Below are positions 8,985 through 17,517 of a stretch of DNA of 64,000 bases, in pieces (position 1 is the stretch's first letter; each line of letters starts with the position of its first letter). Position numbers and translations under genes: made by a program. This DNA is from Caldilineaceae bacterium. Lineage in GTDB: Bacteria; Chloroflexota; Anaerolineae; Caldilineales; Caldilineaceae. The notes beneath the pieces were generated by a model. The model was not told where the DNA came from, searched no databases, and saw only the letters and a program-made list of their open reading frames with translations. The stretch covers positions 62,001 to 126,000 of the forward strand of contig JADLDO010000041.1 of NCBI GenBank assembly GCA_020846635.1, read 5' to 3'.

Positions 8985-9014
8985 TTGCCTCGCGCGCCCC
9001 TCCTTTAGTACAAT
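8985..9014 (+). promoter_or_regulatory. Candidate sigma-70-type promoter for the phosphopantetheinyl transferase
   Basis: TTGCCT (8985-8990) and TACAAT (9009-9014) are separated by 18 bases, upstream of the ATG at 9086. The match is reasonable but found by eye only. Confidence 0.4.
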
Positions 9015-9085
9015 GAGCCATTGCTTCACTGCATATTCCCCACGTCAGCGTGGATGGTGTTTGCGTCTCTCAGCAGGACGAAATC

Positions 9086-9847
9086 ATGTTCGACTCAATC
9101 TGGCAACGGTCTCCTACATGGAGCGGCCCCCCACAGCGACCGGCTCTGCGCGAGGATGAGGTTCATCTGTGGCTTGTGCCGCTGCAAATCGCTGCCACGG
9201 AGATTGACGCACTGATGCAGATATTATCGAGCGACGAGCGAGTGCGTGCCACACGCTTCCACTTTGCGCGCGACCAACGCCGGTTTATTGCCGCGCGCGG
9301 CACGCTCAAGCGGATCCTGGGCAAATATCTGGGCCTTGCGCCACAGGAGGTCGAATTTCGCTATGGCCCACATGGCAAACCCACCATACACACGCAGGCA
9401 GAAGATGGCGCACTGCGCTTCAACCTGTCACACGCACACGAATTGGCGCTGGTGGCTGTGACCCATGCGCGTGAAGTGGGCGTGGACATAGAACATTCCG
9501 CCCGCGCCGTCGATGCGAATGGCATCGTCGAGCGTTTTTTTGCGTCTCATGAGCAGACGATGTACGAATCTGTTGCGCCTGGGGAAAGGCAGGAGCTATT
9601 CCTGCGTTACTGGACTTGTAAGGAGGCGTTCGCAAAGGCAACGGGGCAAGGCTTATCATTGCCGCTGAAGCAAATCGAGATTCTATTGACACCGGAATCT
9701 CCTGCGCGCCTAGCGTCCACGGTGGATGATGCGCCATCGGGACGTCGCTGGACACTGCAAGAGCTGCGCCCAAGTGATGAGCAGTTCGGAGCCCTTGTGG
9801 TCGAGGGGGCAGGTGATTTCAAGATAGAGTTCTGGCAAGCTCCCTAA
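9086..9847 (+). CDS. 4'-phosphopantetheinyl transferase, Sfp/Gsp type
   Basis: A 253-residue enzyme that transfers 4'-phosphopantetheine from CoA to a serine of acyl or peptidyl carrier proteins. Motifs in order are KPTIHTQAED.GALRFNLSHAH (split at the dot), the magnesium-binding VGVDIEH, and WTCKEAFAKATGQGLSLPL. The length fits the two-lobed Sfp subgroup rather than the small AcpS type. The ATG at 9086 is taken as start; an in-frame start at 9050 would only add residues unlike the family. No carrier protein or synthase gene is nearby, so its partner is unknown. It converges on the oxidase operon with a gap of only 29 bases. Confidence 0.9.
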   Translation: MFDSIWQRSPTWSGPPQRPALREDEVHLWLVPLQIAATEIDALMQILSSDERVRATRFHFARDQRRFIAARGTLKRILGKYLGLAPQEVEFRYGPHGKPTIHTQAEDGALRFNLSHAHELALVAVTHAREVGVDIEHSARAVDANGIVERFFASHEQTMYESVAPGERQELFLRYWTCKEAFAKATGQGLSLPLKQIEILLTPESPARLASTVDDAPSGRRWTLQELRPSDEQFGALVVEGAGDFKIEFWQAP

Positions 9848-9876
9848 CCTTGTGGAGCAAAGACCCAATATCAACA

Positions 9877-10191
9877 CTAGCTCCCCACCCAACCGCGCGA
9901 TAGATAATCACTGAGCGTATACAGGAAGATGAGGAAGAGCCACGCCAGACCGGCCCCGGCGAACAGCCAGACCAGGCGACTGCTGTAACGCAGGTGCATA
10001 AAATAGAGCAGCACCAACATAGCCTTGACGATGGCGATCACCATCGCAATGAGCAGGCTCCACACGCCCAGGTCAAAGAGATGGGCGGCAACTGTCAGCA
10101 GCAGCAGCACAATCAGCGCCGCGTAAACGAGATAGTAGACGCGCAAAGGTGGCGATGTATGGGTCGATGTCTCTTGTAATGTATCTTCCAT
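9877..10191 (-). CDS. coxD: Cytochrome c oxidase subunit IV-type small membrane protein
   Basis: A 104-residue protein with three predicted membrane segments (YYLVYAALIVLLLLTVAAHL; WSLLIAMVIAIVKAMLVLLY; LVWLFAGAGLAWLFLIFLY). The segment MVIAIVKAMLVLLYFMHLRY is the hallmark of the bacterial caa3/quinol oxidase subunit IV family, which supports oxidase assembly. It is the last gene of the long operon running leftwards from 22710, 56 bases after subunit III. Confidence 0.85.
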   Translation of the reverse strand: MEDTLQETSTHTSPPLRVYYLVYAALIVLLLLTVAAHLFDLGVWSLLIAMVIAIVKAMLVLLYFMHLRYSSRLVWLFAGAGLAWLFLIFLYTLSDYLSRGWVGS

Positions 10192-10247
10192 GCGAATTCC
10201 TCAGCAAACGGTAATGATGCAAATGGTGACGGCGCAAATGGCACACG

Positions 10248-10880
10248 TCAGATCAGATAGAGCAGCGGGAACAAAAATATCCAGATAATATCGACAAAGT
10301 GCCAGTAGAGGCCAAACCGTTCCACGGGCATCGGGTCAACCTCGTAGATGCCGCGCTGTCCAAAGATCATCATGACCAAGAGGACCGTCATTCCAATAAT
10401 CATATGAACGGCGTGTAAACCCGTCATAATAAAGTAGATCGAAAAGAAGATCCTCGCTTGCAGCGCGTCCGCACCCTCCCATACAAAAATCAGCCCAGGG
10501 ACCAGTTGATCCTGGTACTCGGTGTAATACTCCGTTGCCTTGATGCCCAAGAAGGCCAAGCCCAAAACGAGCGTAGCTCCCATCATCAACACCATTCGCT
10601 GCCGGTTGCGTAGCTCCGAAGCATGTACCGCCAATGCCATCGTCAGGCTGCTGGTGAGCAAAATCACCGTGTTGATGGTGCCGCGCAGCGGGTCAAGGTG
10701 GAGACTTGCCTCGTTAAAGGTGGCGGGATAGGTTGCCCGAAAGACGAAATAGACGGTAAAGAGTCCGCCAAAGAAAAGCACCTCCGTCGCCAGGAAGGCC
10801 CACATCCCCAGCATATTGGCTTCGCGCTGTTGGGCAAGCGTTTCGAAGTGATGCGCCAGCGCCCCCTGTGAATTAGCCAT
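10248..10880 (-). CDS. coxC: Cytochrome c oxidase subunit III
   Basis: A 210-residue polytopic subunit of the aa3-type oxidase. Recognisable parts are the first helix LGMWAFLATEVLFFGGLFTV, the GIKATEYYTEY loop that contains the conserved lipid-site glutamate region, and the closing GLYWHFVDIIWIFLFPLLYL. Five membrane segments match the short form of the family. The start codon overlaps the end of subunit I by 8 bases, pointing to translational coupling. The subunit contains no redox centre. Confidence 0.92.
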   Translation of the reverse strand: MANSQGALAHHFETLAQQREANMLGMWAFLATEVLFFGGLFTVYFVFRATYPATFNEASLHLDPLRGTINTVILLTSSLTMALAVHASELRNRQRMVLMMGATLVLGLAFLGIKATEYYTEYQDQLVPGLIFVWEGADALQARIFFSIYFIMTGLHAVHMIIGMTVLLVMMIFGQRGIYEVDPMPVERFGLYWHFVDIIWIFLFPLLYLI

Positions 10881-12543
10881 GCCCTCTCTCCTCCGCTGGC
10901 GGTTCTATCGACTGTGTAGTCTGGGGTGTATAGTAATCCACAGGCCCATATAGATAAGGCGGATGGTCAACGACAGGAACCACCTCAAAGTTGTGCGGTG
11001 GCGGTGGCGAGGAGGTCTGCCATTCCAGGCCGGTCGCTCCCCACGGATTGTCACCAGCAATCTTGCCGTTGCGTAGCGACCACGATAAATAAATGAGCGG
11101 CAGGAGATAGCCAACCGCGAGCACAGATGCGCCGGCGGTGGACAAGACGTTGAGCACCTGATACTGCGGCGCATACTCATGATAACGGCGCGGCATCCCT
11201 TGATACCCCGCCATAAATTGTGGAAAGAAGGTCAGGTTAAAGCCCAAAAAGACGAGGATGGCAGCCGTTCTGCCCCACCCTTCGGGATACATGCGACCTG
11301 TAATCTTGGGCCACCAAAAATGGATTCCCCCTAGGAACGCCATGAGCGTACCGCCGACCATGATGTAATGAAAATGTGCCACCACAAAATAGGTGTCATG
11401 GACATGCACATCAATGGGCAGCGTGGCGACCATGAGGCCCGTCAGCCCACCGGGCGTAAAAAGACCAATAAAGCCGAGGGCATAGAGCATGGGGGTTGCC
11501 CATGAAATCGAGCCTTTATAGAGCGTCGCCGTCCAGCTAAAGACCTTGACCGCCGAGGGGATGGCGACCATGAAGCTCAAACCCGAAAAGATGAGACTTG
11601 CATAGACAGACTGCCCGCTCACAAACATATGATGGCCCCAGACCAAAAAGCCGAAAACCGCAATGGCAATGCTGGAGATGGCGATAAACCGGTAGCCAAA
11701 GGGGGGATTGCGCGAGAAGCAGGAAACCAGTTCACTCACTACACCCATGCCCGGCAGCACCATAATATAGACCGCAGGATGCGAGTAGAACCAAAAGAGA
11801 TGTTGAAAGAGAATCGGATCGCCGCCTAAGCGCGGGTCAAAGACGCCGACACCAAAGACATTTTCAATGGCGATGAGCAGGATCGTAATCGCCAGGACAG
11901 GCGTACCTAAGACAAAAATGAGACTCGTGGCATAGAGCGACCAGACAAATAAGGGCAGCCGAAACCAGGTGAGGCCCGGCGCGCGCATTTTGTGCGTGGT
12001 CACAATGATGTTGATCCCGGTGAAGATCGACGAGAAGCCTGCGACGAAAACACCCAGCCCCATCGTCAGTACATGGGTATTGGTATAGGTTGTGCTGTAG
12101 GGCGCATAGAATGTCCAACCCGTATCGATGCCGCCCGCCACCAGGGAAGCCAGCGCCAAGAAGCTGCCAATCACCAGCAGATACCAACTCGCCAGGTTAA
12201 GCCGCGGAAAGGCCATGTCCCTTGCCCCCACCATCAGCGGGATTAGGAAGTTGCCCAGCGTGGCGGGAATCGAAGGCACAAGAAAGAGAAAGACCATGAT
12301 CAGGCCATGCAGGGTAAAGAGCTTATTGTAAGTCTCGGACGACACCAGATCGCCCGCAGGCGTTACCAACTCCATGCGCATGATCGTGGCAGCGATCCCG
12401 CCGATCGCGAAAAAGAAGGTAATCGTCACCACGTATAAGATACCAATGCGTTTGTGATCGGTCGTCAACAGCCAGGATTTGGCCGAATAACTCACATTCA
12501 GATAATCGTCCCGCATCTTCAGAACGGGTGCAATGGTGCTCAT
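10873..12543 (-). CDS. coxA: Cytochrome c oxidase subunit I, A2-type heme-copper oxidase
   Basis: A 556-residue catalytic subunit with 12 core helices. Low-spin heme ligands are H79 and H392, the high-spin heme ligand is H390, and CuB ligands are H255, H304 and H305, with the cross-linked tyrosine at Y259. Helix VI reads FYSHPAVY: the glutamate of HPEVY is absent and Y253-S254 are present, the established signature of A2-type oxidases such as the Rhodothermus and Thermus caa3 enzymes. The K-channel lysine is visible in AVKVFSW (K333). It reduces oxygen to water while pumping protons in the cytoplasmic membrane. It lies between the subunit II and III genes in the operon. Confidence 0.96.
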   Translation of the reverse strand: MSTIAPVLKMRDDYLNVSYSAKSWLLTTDHKRIGILYVVTITFFFAIGGIAATIMRMELVTPAGDLVSSETYNKLFTLHGLIMVFLFLVPSIPATLGNFLIPLMVGARDMAFPRLNLASWYLLVIGSFLALASLVAGGIDTGWTFYAPYSTTYTNTHVLTMGLGVFVAGFSSIFTGINIIVTTHKMRAPGLTWFRLPLFVWSLYATSLIFVLGTPVLAITILLIAIENVFGVGVFDPRLGGDPILFQHLFWFYSHPAVYIMVLPGMGVVSELVSCFSRNPPFGYRFIAISSIAIAVFGFLVWGHHMFVSGQSVYASLIFSGLSFMVAIPSAVKVFSWTATLYKGSISWATPMLYALGFIGLFTPGGLTGLMVATLPIDVHVHDTYFVVAHFHYIMVGGTLMAFLGGIHFWWPKITGRMYPEGWGRTAAILVFLGFNLTFFPQFMAGYQGMPRRYHEYAPQYQVLNVLSTAGASVLAVGYLLPLIYLSWSLRNGKIAGDNPWGATGLEWQTSSPPPPHNFEVVPVVDHPPYLYGPVDYYTPQTTQSIEPPAEERGHG

Positions 12544-12597
12544 TCCTGCTCCTATCCCTACGCTGCTTCACTGAGCGCTATTCTGTTTCACCTAGAG

Positions 12598-13608
12598 CTA
12601 TTCTGTTTGACCTAAAGACCGTATATACTCAACGAGGAGGAGCAACTGATTTTCGTCAATTTGCCCCTCATAGGTAGGCATCACCGGAGGATAGCCGGCG
12701 ACAATTTGCCCCTGGGGATCGAGAATCGAGCGGCGCACGTAATCCATGTCAAAGGTTTCAACCTGCCCACCCTCTAGCTCAACCTGTTGGCCCCATTTAC
12801 CGACCAGGGAAGGCCCTTCGCCGGTTCCATCCGCCAGATGACAGGAGGTACAGCCCTGTGACACAAAGAGTGCGCCACCAGCACTTGCCATCGTGGTTGG
12901 TGACCCCTCGCCACCCGCTCCTTCGCCGCTGCTCCCTTCGGCAATCGCGCCCGTACCGCCACCGAGATTGCGCTGGCTGATCCACTGCTGGTACTGCGTA
13001 GGCTCCATCACAATCACCTTCGCCAACATGCGCGAATGGTCAGTGCCACAATATTCGGCGCAATAGAGATCAAATTCGCCTGTCTCGGTCGCCTCAAACC
13101 AGGTGGTCGTATATCGACCCGGCACCACATCCTGCTTTATACGAAACTGGGGAACAAAGAAGCTGTGGATCACATCTTCCGAAATCATCGTGAGGCGCAC
13201 AGGAAAATGAATCGGCACATGCAGTTCGTTGATCTCCGTCTGTCCTGTGGGATGTTGAAACTTCCACATCCATTGCTTGCCGACGACATAGACATCCATG
13301 CCCTGTGTGGGCAGCTCATTCATGTCAAAAAAGAGTCTTGCTCCCCAACCATAGATGCCCAGCGCCAAAGGAAGAAGCAGCGCAATCCAAGTGGCTTCCA
13401 ACAGCCAGGTCGGCCCGCTACCTCGCCCTTCGTGCGCTTCGTCAAAACGCTCGACATATGCGCCCCGCCGGTACTTAATGCCAAAATAAACAATCAGGAT
13501 GGCAACCGGCACCGCAAAGAGCAATGACAGCCCCAACACGACCGAAAAGATACCATCTACTCTACCCGCAGTTGTCGATGCCTGCTCTGGGAAAATCTGA
13601 TTCCACAT
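12598..13608 (-). CDS. coxB: Cytochrome c oxidase subunit II fused to cytochrome c (caa3 type)
   Basis: A 336-residue protein with two N-terminal membrane helices (about 20-43 and 72-94) and a periplasmic cupredoxin domain. The binuclear CuA site is visible as a histidine in DVIHSFFVP followed by CAEYCGTDHSRM. A glycine/serine-rich linker leads to a fused c-type cytochrome with heme motif CTSCH and a probable methionine ligand in PPVMPTYEG. The fusion lets the enzyme take electrons through its own cytochrome, which defines caa3 oxidases. In this operon the electron source is inferred to be alternative complex III. Confidence 0.95.
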   Translation of the reverse strand: MWNQIFPEQASTTAGRVDGIFSVVLGLSLLFAVPVAILIVYFGIKYRRGAYVERFDEAHEGRGSGPTWLLEATWIALLLPLALGIYGWGARLFFDMNELPTQGMDVYVVGKQWMWKFQHPTGQTEINELHVPIHFPVRLTMISEDVIHSFFVPQFRIKQDVVPGRYTTTWFEATETGEFDLYCAEYCGTDHSRMLAKVIVMEPTQYQQWISQRNLGGGTGAIAEGSSGEGAGGEGSPTTMASAGGALFVSQGCTSCHLADGTGEGPSLVGKWGQQVELEGGQVETFDMDYVRRSILDPQGQIVAGYPPVMPTYEGQIDENQLLLLVEYIRSLGQTE

Positions 13609-13619
13609 AAGATCTAGCC

Positions 13620-14489
13620 TCAGCCCAGCGTTGCCGCTCGGTGCGATTCCTGACGCCGCATCATCAAAATGAACAGTGCTAAGCCTGCAACCGTTGCAAT
13701 GCCTGCCAGCCGCAAAACATTCATGATCAACAGGCTGTACTTGCCCACACTCGGATCGTAGTGATAGCAGAGCAGCAATAGCTGATCAATAGGTGAGCCA
13801 ATCCGATTCTGCGATGCTTCGACCAGCCCCAAACGCACATCCTGCGTGGCATACTCGATGCCATAGAAGTAGCGAGCAATTCTACCCGCCGGAGTCAACA
13901 GCACCAGCCCACTGGCATGGGCATACTCATCGCGTTCGCCATCATAGGCAAAGCGGAAACCAATCTCATCAGCCAGTTGGTCAATCATCTCATGGTCGCC
14001 GGTGAGAAAATGCCAGCCCGCTTCGCTGCCAGGACGGTCATAGGTCGCCACAGTTTCCGCTTTGACTGCCGCTGCTGTCTCCGGTGTCTCCTTTGGATCA
14101 ATGCTCACGAAGACGACATCAAACTCTTTGCCCACGGTAAACCCAAGCGGGCGCAACGATTCGACCAACCCCTGGCGCACTAATGGGCAGAGGTCTGTAC
14201 ACTCAAAATAGGAGAGCGCCAGGATGACAGGTTTCTCCTGTAAATAGTAGGCCAGGTGGACCAACTTGCCATTCTCGTCGCGGAAAGCCAGGTCGCCGGA
14301 GACTTCGTGATCAAGACGCTGGTCAAAGCCAACCAGATCAAGCACAGCAGAGCTATGCGGCACAGCATCGTGCGCCAGTGCAACACCAGGTAGGATGATT
14401 AAGGCGATCACGCCAATCATGGCGGCGACCAGCAGTGTGTACCAGCGTAAAGCGCGCCGCGATCTGCCACTTTGCCCGCGACTACTCAT
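13620..14489 (-). CDS. SCO1/SenC-family copper chaperone for the oxidase
   Basis: A 289-residue thioredoxin-fold protein that delivers copper to the CuA site of subunit II. It has an N-terminal membrane segment (about 20-40), the copper-binding FECTDLCPL (CxxxCP) and a downstream histidine in YAHASGLVLL. A C-terminal membrane segment (near 255-280) gives a double-anchored form. The ATG at 14489 overlaps the preceding stop by 8 bases and has AAGGGG upstream; a start further upstream would run deep into the preceding gene. It lies immediately before coxB, matching its assembly role. Confidence 0.92.
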   Translation of the reverse strand: MSSRGQSGRSRRALRWYTLLVAAMIGVIALIILPGVALAHDAVPHSSAVLDLVGFDQRLDHEVSGDLAFRDENGKLVHLAYYLQEKPVILALSYFECTDLCPLVRQGLVESLRPLGFTVGKEFDVVFVSIDPKETPETAAAVKAETVATYDRPGSEAGWHFLTGDHEMIDQLADEIGFRFAYDGERDEYAHASGLVLLTPAGRIARYFYGIEYATQDVRLGLVEASQNRIGSPIDQLLLLCYHYDPSVGKYSLLIMNVLRLAGIATVAGLALFILMMRRQESHRAATLG

Positions 14490-15075
14490 CAGCCGCCCCT
14501 TTATCGCCGGCCTCGTCATCACTGGCCCCTTTGTCACCAGTATCTCCGCCCGCGTTTTCGCGGCTCCCTCCTGTACCACCGGAGCTATCCAACCGAAATG
14601 CGGGAGCAAGCTCAAAATTGGGTGGCTCACCCTCACTTGCTGGCAGCCCCTGCTCCACCAGCAAACTCATGGCACGCTCAATCGGAATACGCACAACGCC
14701 ACCCTCGCGGTCGATCCAGCCATAGCCGTTCAGTCTCTCAGCCTCGCCCCCCAACAGCGTGTCTAGCTCTGCCTCCGGGTTGGCATCAAGCCCCGGCCCT
14801 TGCACAGGAACCGGCGTTGCATTGGAGGGCGCTAGCTGTGGCTCGATCGACAATGGACGCCCTGACCAACTGCGTACCATCCAAAACAACAGCACTTGAA
14901 CAATGATGAGAACAACCAACAACCCTCCCGCAAACCAGAGTATCGCCCGCACATTCACATCATCACGCTCGTAATGGCTGGCTAGGCTTGCGGCGTCAAT
15001 AGGCACACTATATTCAGGCGGCACCTCAGTTCCAGATGGATTTGGATTGGGTACTTGTGGCTCTACATCGCTCAA
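14482..15075 (-). CDS. Single-pass membrane protein of the ACIII-oxidase operon, function unknown
   Basis: A 197-residue protein with a cytoplasmic proline-rich start, one membrane helix (about residues 43-67) and a periplasmic part. The conserved core reads LNGYGWIDREGGVVRIPIE followed by RAMSLLVEQGLP. I recall similar short proteins with a YGW...IPI.RAM motif next to SCO and oxidase genes in other bacteria, without an assigned biochemical role. The last 30 residues are a low-complexity Gly/Asp/Glu/Lys tail. It sits between actF (12 bases away) and the SCO gene (8-base overlap), so a role in oxidase or complex III assembly is inferred from position only. Confidence 0.75.
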   Translation of the reverse strand: MSDVEPQVPNPNPSGTEVPPEYSVPIDAASLASHYERDDVNVRAILWFAGGLLVVLIIVQVLLFWMVRSWSGRPLSIEPQLAPSNATPVPVQGPGLDANPEAELDTLLGGEAERLNGYGWIDREGGVVRIPIERAMSLLVEQGLPASEGEPPNFELAPAFRLDSSGGTGGSRENAGGDTGDKGASDDEAGDKGAADE

Positions 15076-15087
15076 CTCATCTCCCTC

Positions 15088-16251
15088 CTAGCCCGTTGTC
15101 TCGCTAGAGAGCACCAAGACTTGGCGGCGCAACTGCCAGATAAAAGCCGCCAGCCACAGCCCGCCGATGAAAACCGGCATGACAAAATCCAGCCAGTGAA
15201 TGGTGAATTGCGAATGCGAAAAGGCGGGGGCGACCAACCAATACAGATGCACCAGTTCTGCGACCAAAAGCAAGAGAGCAACCGACGCCAGCCGCGGCGC
15301 GCTGCGCTTGACCCGGCTCGACAACAGCATCACAAAGGGGACGATAAAATGGAAGAAAAGCAGCGCCAGCGGAACCCAGTTCCAACCGCCTTCCAGCCGG
15401 TAGAGATACCAAACCACCTCCTCCGGCAAATCCCCCGACCAGATGATCAAATACTGCATAAAGGCGATATAGGCCCAGAAGATTACGGCAGTGAGCAGCA
15501 GGTTGCCCAAGTCGTTTAGATGATCGGCTGTCACCAGTTCTGAAAATGGGGAAAAATGGCCCAGATAGACCGCGACACCGATGGCAAAGGCCAAACCCGC
15601 GGTCGCCTGTCCGGCGGCAACCAAAACGCCAAAGATGGTGGAATACCAATGAGGGTCCAGCGACATCAGCCAATCGAATGAGCCAAAGGTCATTGTAAGC
15701 CCATAGAGCGCCAGCGCCGGCGCGCTAAAGCGGCGCAGTCGTGCCGCGACCCCCAGCGTCGGCTGCTGCGCCTGCCTGCGCCACCAGCGGTTGAGCAGGA
15801 AGATGCTGCCACCCCAGGCGATGAAATAGAATACGGCACGCCCGGCAAAGAAGGGGATGTTGAGGTAGGGCTCCTTGTGTTGCAAGAGCGCATCTTGCGC
15901 CACAACCTCTGGGCGGGCCCAGACATAGAGACGATCAATGCCAAAAAACAACGGAATAAAGAGCAAGGCCATCAGCCCGATCAGCAGTGCGCTTGTCTCC
16001 AGCAAAGGACGGACTGCCACCCCCCATTCACCCCCCGTAATATCGTGAATGAGCAGCCATGCCAGACTGCCGAGCGTGATTCCGAGCCAGAAGAGATAGG
16101 CATAGAGATAGGATTGATAGAACTGGTCAAGGTCGAGCAGCACGCCGACAACCACCAGGATCAGGCCAACAATCCCGGCAATGACCATACGGCGTTGAAT
16201 CCGGTCTAGATATACATTCAATTCATTGGATACTTCTCTTGTCTCAATCAT
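15088..16251 (-). CDS. actF: Alternative complex III subunit F, quinol-interacting membrane protein
   Basis: A 387-residue membrane protein with about ten helices, the second large membrane subunit of quinol:cytochrome c oxidoreductase (alternative complex III). It resembles ActC/NrfD-type proteins in helix layout. The ATG at 16251 overlaps the actE stop by 8 bases; an in-frame ATG at 16326 would lie well inside actE. Characteristic segments include FGSFDWLMSLDPHWYSTIFG and LIIWSGDLPEEVVWYLYR. Function is assigned by its place in the actABCDEF order together with these motifs. Confidence 0.9.
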   Translation of the reverse strand: MIETREVSNELNVYLDRIQRRMVIAGIVGLILVVVGVLLDLDQFYQSYLYAYLFWLGITLGSLAWLLIHDITGGEWGVAVRPLLETSALLIGLMALLFIPLFFGIDRLYVWARPEVVAQDALLQHKEPYLNIPFFAGRAVFYFIAWGGSIFLLNRWWRRQAQQPTLGVAARLRRFSAPALALYGLTMTFGSFDWLMSLDPHWYSTIFGVLVAAGQATAGLAFAIGVAVYLGHFSPFSELVTADHLNDLGNLLLTAVIFWAYIAFMQYLIIWSGDLPEEVVWYLYRLEGGWNWVPLALLFFHFIVPFVMLLSSRVKRSAPRLASVALLLLVAELVHLYWLVAPAFSHSQFTIHWLDFVMPVFIGGLWLAAFIWQLRRQVLVLSSETTG

Positions 16252-16942
16252 TGTTCGGCATGACCACTGTGACTGTGACTGTCCCTGTAATTTCATCCGA
16301 AGCAGCTTCCAGCGCGGGCTGCTCATCAGCCGGAACGTCGTCCATCGTTGCGTTCTGACTCAACTGCAAAGCTCGTACATAGGCGATGATCGCCCAACGA
16401 TCTTCGGGCGTAATCCGATCCGCATAGCTGTACATGGTGCCGAAACCATTGGTAATGACGCTATAGAAATGGCCCACCGTTGCGGCACGCAAGCGCTCAT
16501 CATGAAACGAAGGGGGCGGACTAAAACCACGCTGCACGATGACCCCATCGCCATAGCCTGCATAGCCATGACACGGAGTACAGTAGATGTTGTAGCGTTC
16601 TTGCCCGCGCGCCACAATCTCCGCAGTCACAGGAAAAGGAAACTCCTCAGCCGGGCGTCCTGCAACCTGCCCAGCATAGAGATGGCTGTCTGCGCGCAGT
16701 TGGCCCCGCGCGACCGTATTCGCAACCAGTGGCTGCGCCGACATCCCGCTGTCAAAAAAGGTGCTTGCCTCAAACGGTTCATATTTCGGCTGATCTTCCA
16801 TCCCGTTATTACATCCCGTGAGTACAAGCAGGCAGAGCAGCAGCGCCACACAGTGCCACCCCGCAATGGCGCTGTGCGCTTTTCCCGATGGGCTGGATCG
16901 ATTGACACACAAATTGGCACGCAAAACAGAATAGATGCTCAT
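16244..16942 (-). CDS. actE: Alternative complex III subunit E, monoheme cytochrome c lipoprotein
   Basis: A 232-residue protein with a lipoprotein signal (LLLCLLVLTGC near residues 34-44) and a c-type heme motif YNIYCTPCHGYAGYGDG. A methionine in GFGTMYSYADRI is the probable sixth heme ligand. It is the small cytochrome of alternative complex III that passes electrons toward the oxidase or its fused cytochrome. The start codon follows the actD stop immediately. The C-terminus beyond the heme domain is acidic and threonine/valine rich. Confidence 0.92.
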   Translation of the reverse strand: MSIYSVLRANLCVNRSSPSGKAHSAIAGWHCVALLLCLLVLTGCNNGMEDQPKYEPFEASTFFDSGMSAQPLVANTVARGQLRADSHLYAGQVAGRPAEEFPFPVTAEIVARGQERYNIYCTPCHGYAGYGDGVIVQRGFSPPPSFHDERLRAATVGHFYSVITNGFGTMYSYADRITPEDRWAIIAYVRALQLSQNATMDDVPADEQPALEAASDEITGTVTVTVVMPNND

Positions 16943-17497
16943 TTATGGCGACACCTCGAAGACCCCTGTGGCACCCTGCTCTACCAATAGATTTCGTGTG
17001 CTCTCGACATTAAACTTAGGGTCACTTGCCTGGATAGCGAGAAAGAAGCCATCGCGTGAGGCCCTGGCAAATTCTGGGACATTGAAGAGCGGATGATAGG
17101 GCTGTGGCAATCCATTGAGCGCAAACATCCCCAAGACTGCCGAGATACCCGCCACCAAAATGGTCAACTCGAAGGAAATCGGGATAAAGGAGGGCCAGCT
17201 TGCATAGGGCCGCCCGCCAACGTTGAGCGGATAATCGAACACCGCCGAATACCATTGCATAAAGAGCCCACCCACGCCGCCGATAATGCCGCCTGCCAGC
17301 ACAATGAGCGGCAGGCGACGCCCCCGTATCCCCAGAACTTCAGCCAAGCCATGAACTGGATAGGGGCAGTAGGCTTCTACCTGTTTGTAACCAGCCGCAC
17401 AGATGCCTGTTGCCGCAGCAACCAATGCCTCCTCATCGGCAAACTCTGCCAAGAGTCCATACAGGGTAGGTCGCGCGCCGATTGCTTCCGTCTCCAT
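16943..17497 (-). CDS. actD: Alternative complex III subunit D (DUF3341 family)
   Basis: A 184-residue protein with an N-terminal cytoplasmic domain (LLAEFADEEALVAAATGICA, then YKQVEAYCPYPVHGL) and two membrane helices (about 81-104 and 122-145). This layout is that of ActD, a cofactor-free membrane subunit of complex III. The gene is separated from actC by 20 bases and abuts actE. Confidence 0.9.
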   Translation of the reverse strand: METEAIGARPTLYGLLAEFADEEALVAAATGICAAGYKQVEAYCPYPVHGLAEVLGIRGRRLPLIVLAGGIIGGVGGLFMQWYSAVFDYPLNVGGRPYASWPSFIPISFELTILVAGISAVLGMFALNGLPQPYHPLFNVPEFARASRDGFFLAIQASDPKFNVESTRNLLVEQGATGVFEVSP

Positions 17498-17517
17498 CTC
17501 AGCTTCCTTATGGTCTG

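Noticed and set aside
12421..12600. Absence of the helix VI glutamate in coxA (at about 11779-11782) taken first as a defect
   Set aside because: The YSHPAVY sequence is the normal signature of A2-type oxidases, so it is a subtype mark rather than a mutation.
16226..16990. A 254-codon plus-strand frame opposite actE and actD
   Set aside because: The minus-strand frames carry heme and DUF3341 signatures and are operon-packed; the plus-strand frame is a shadow.
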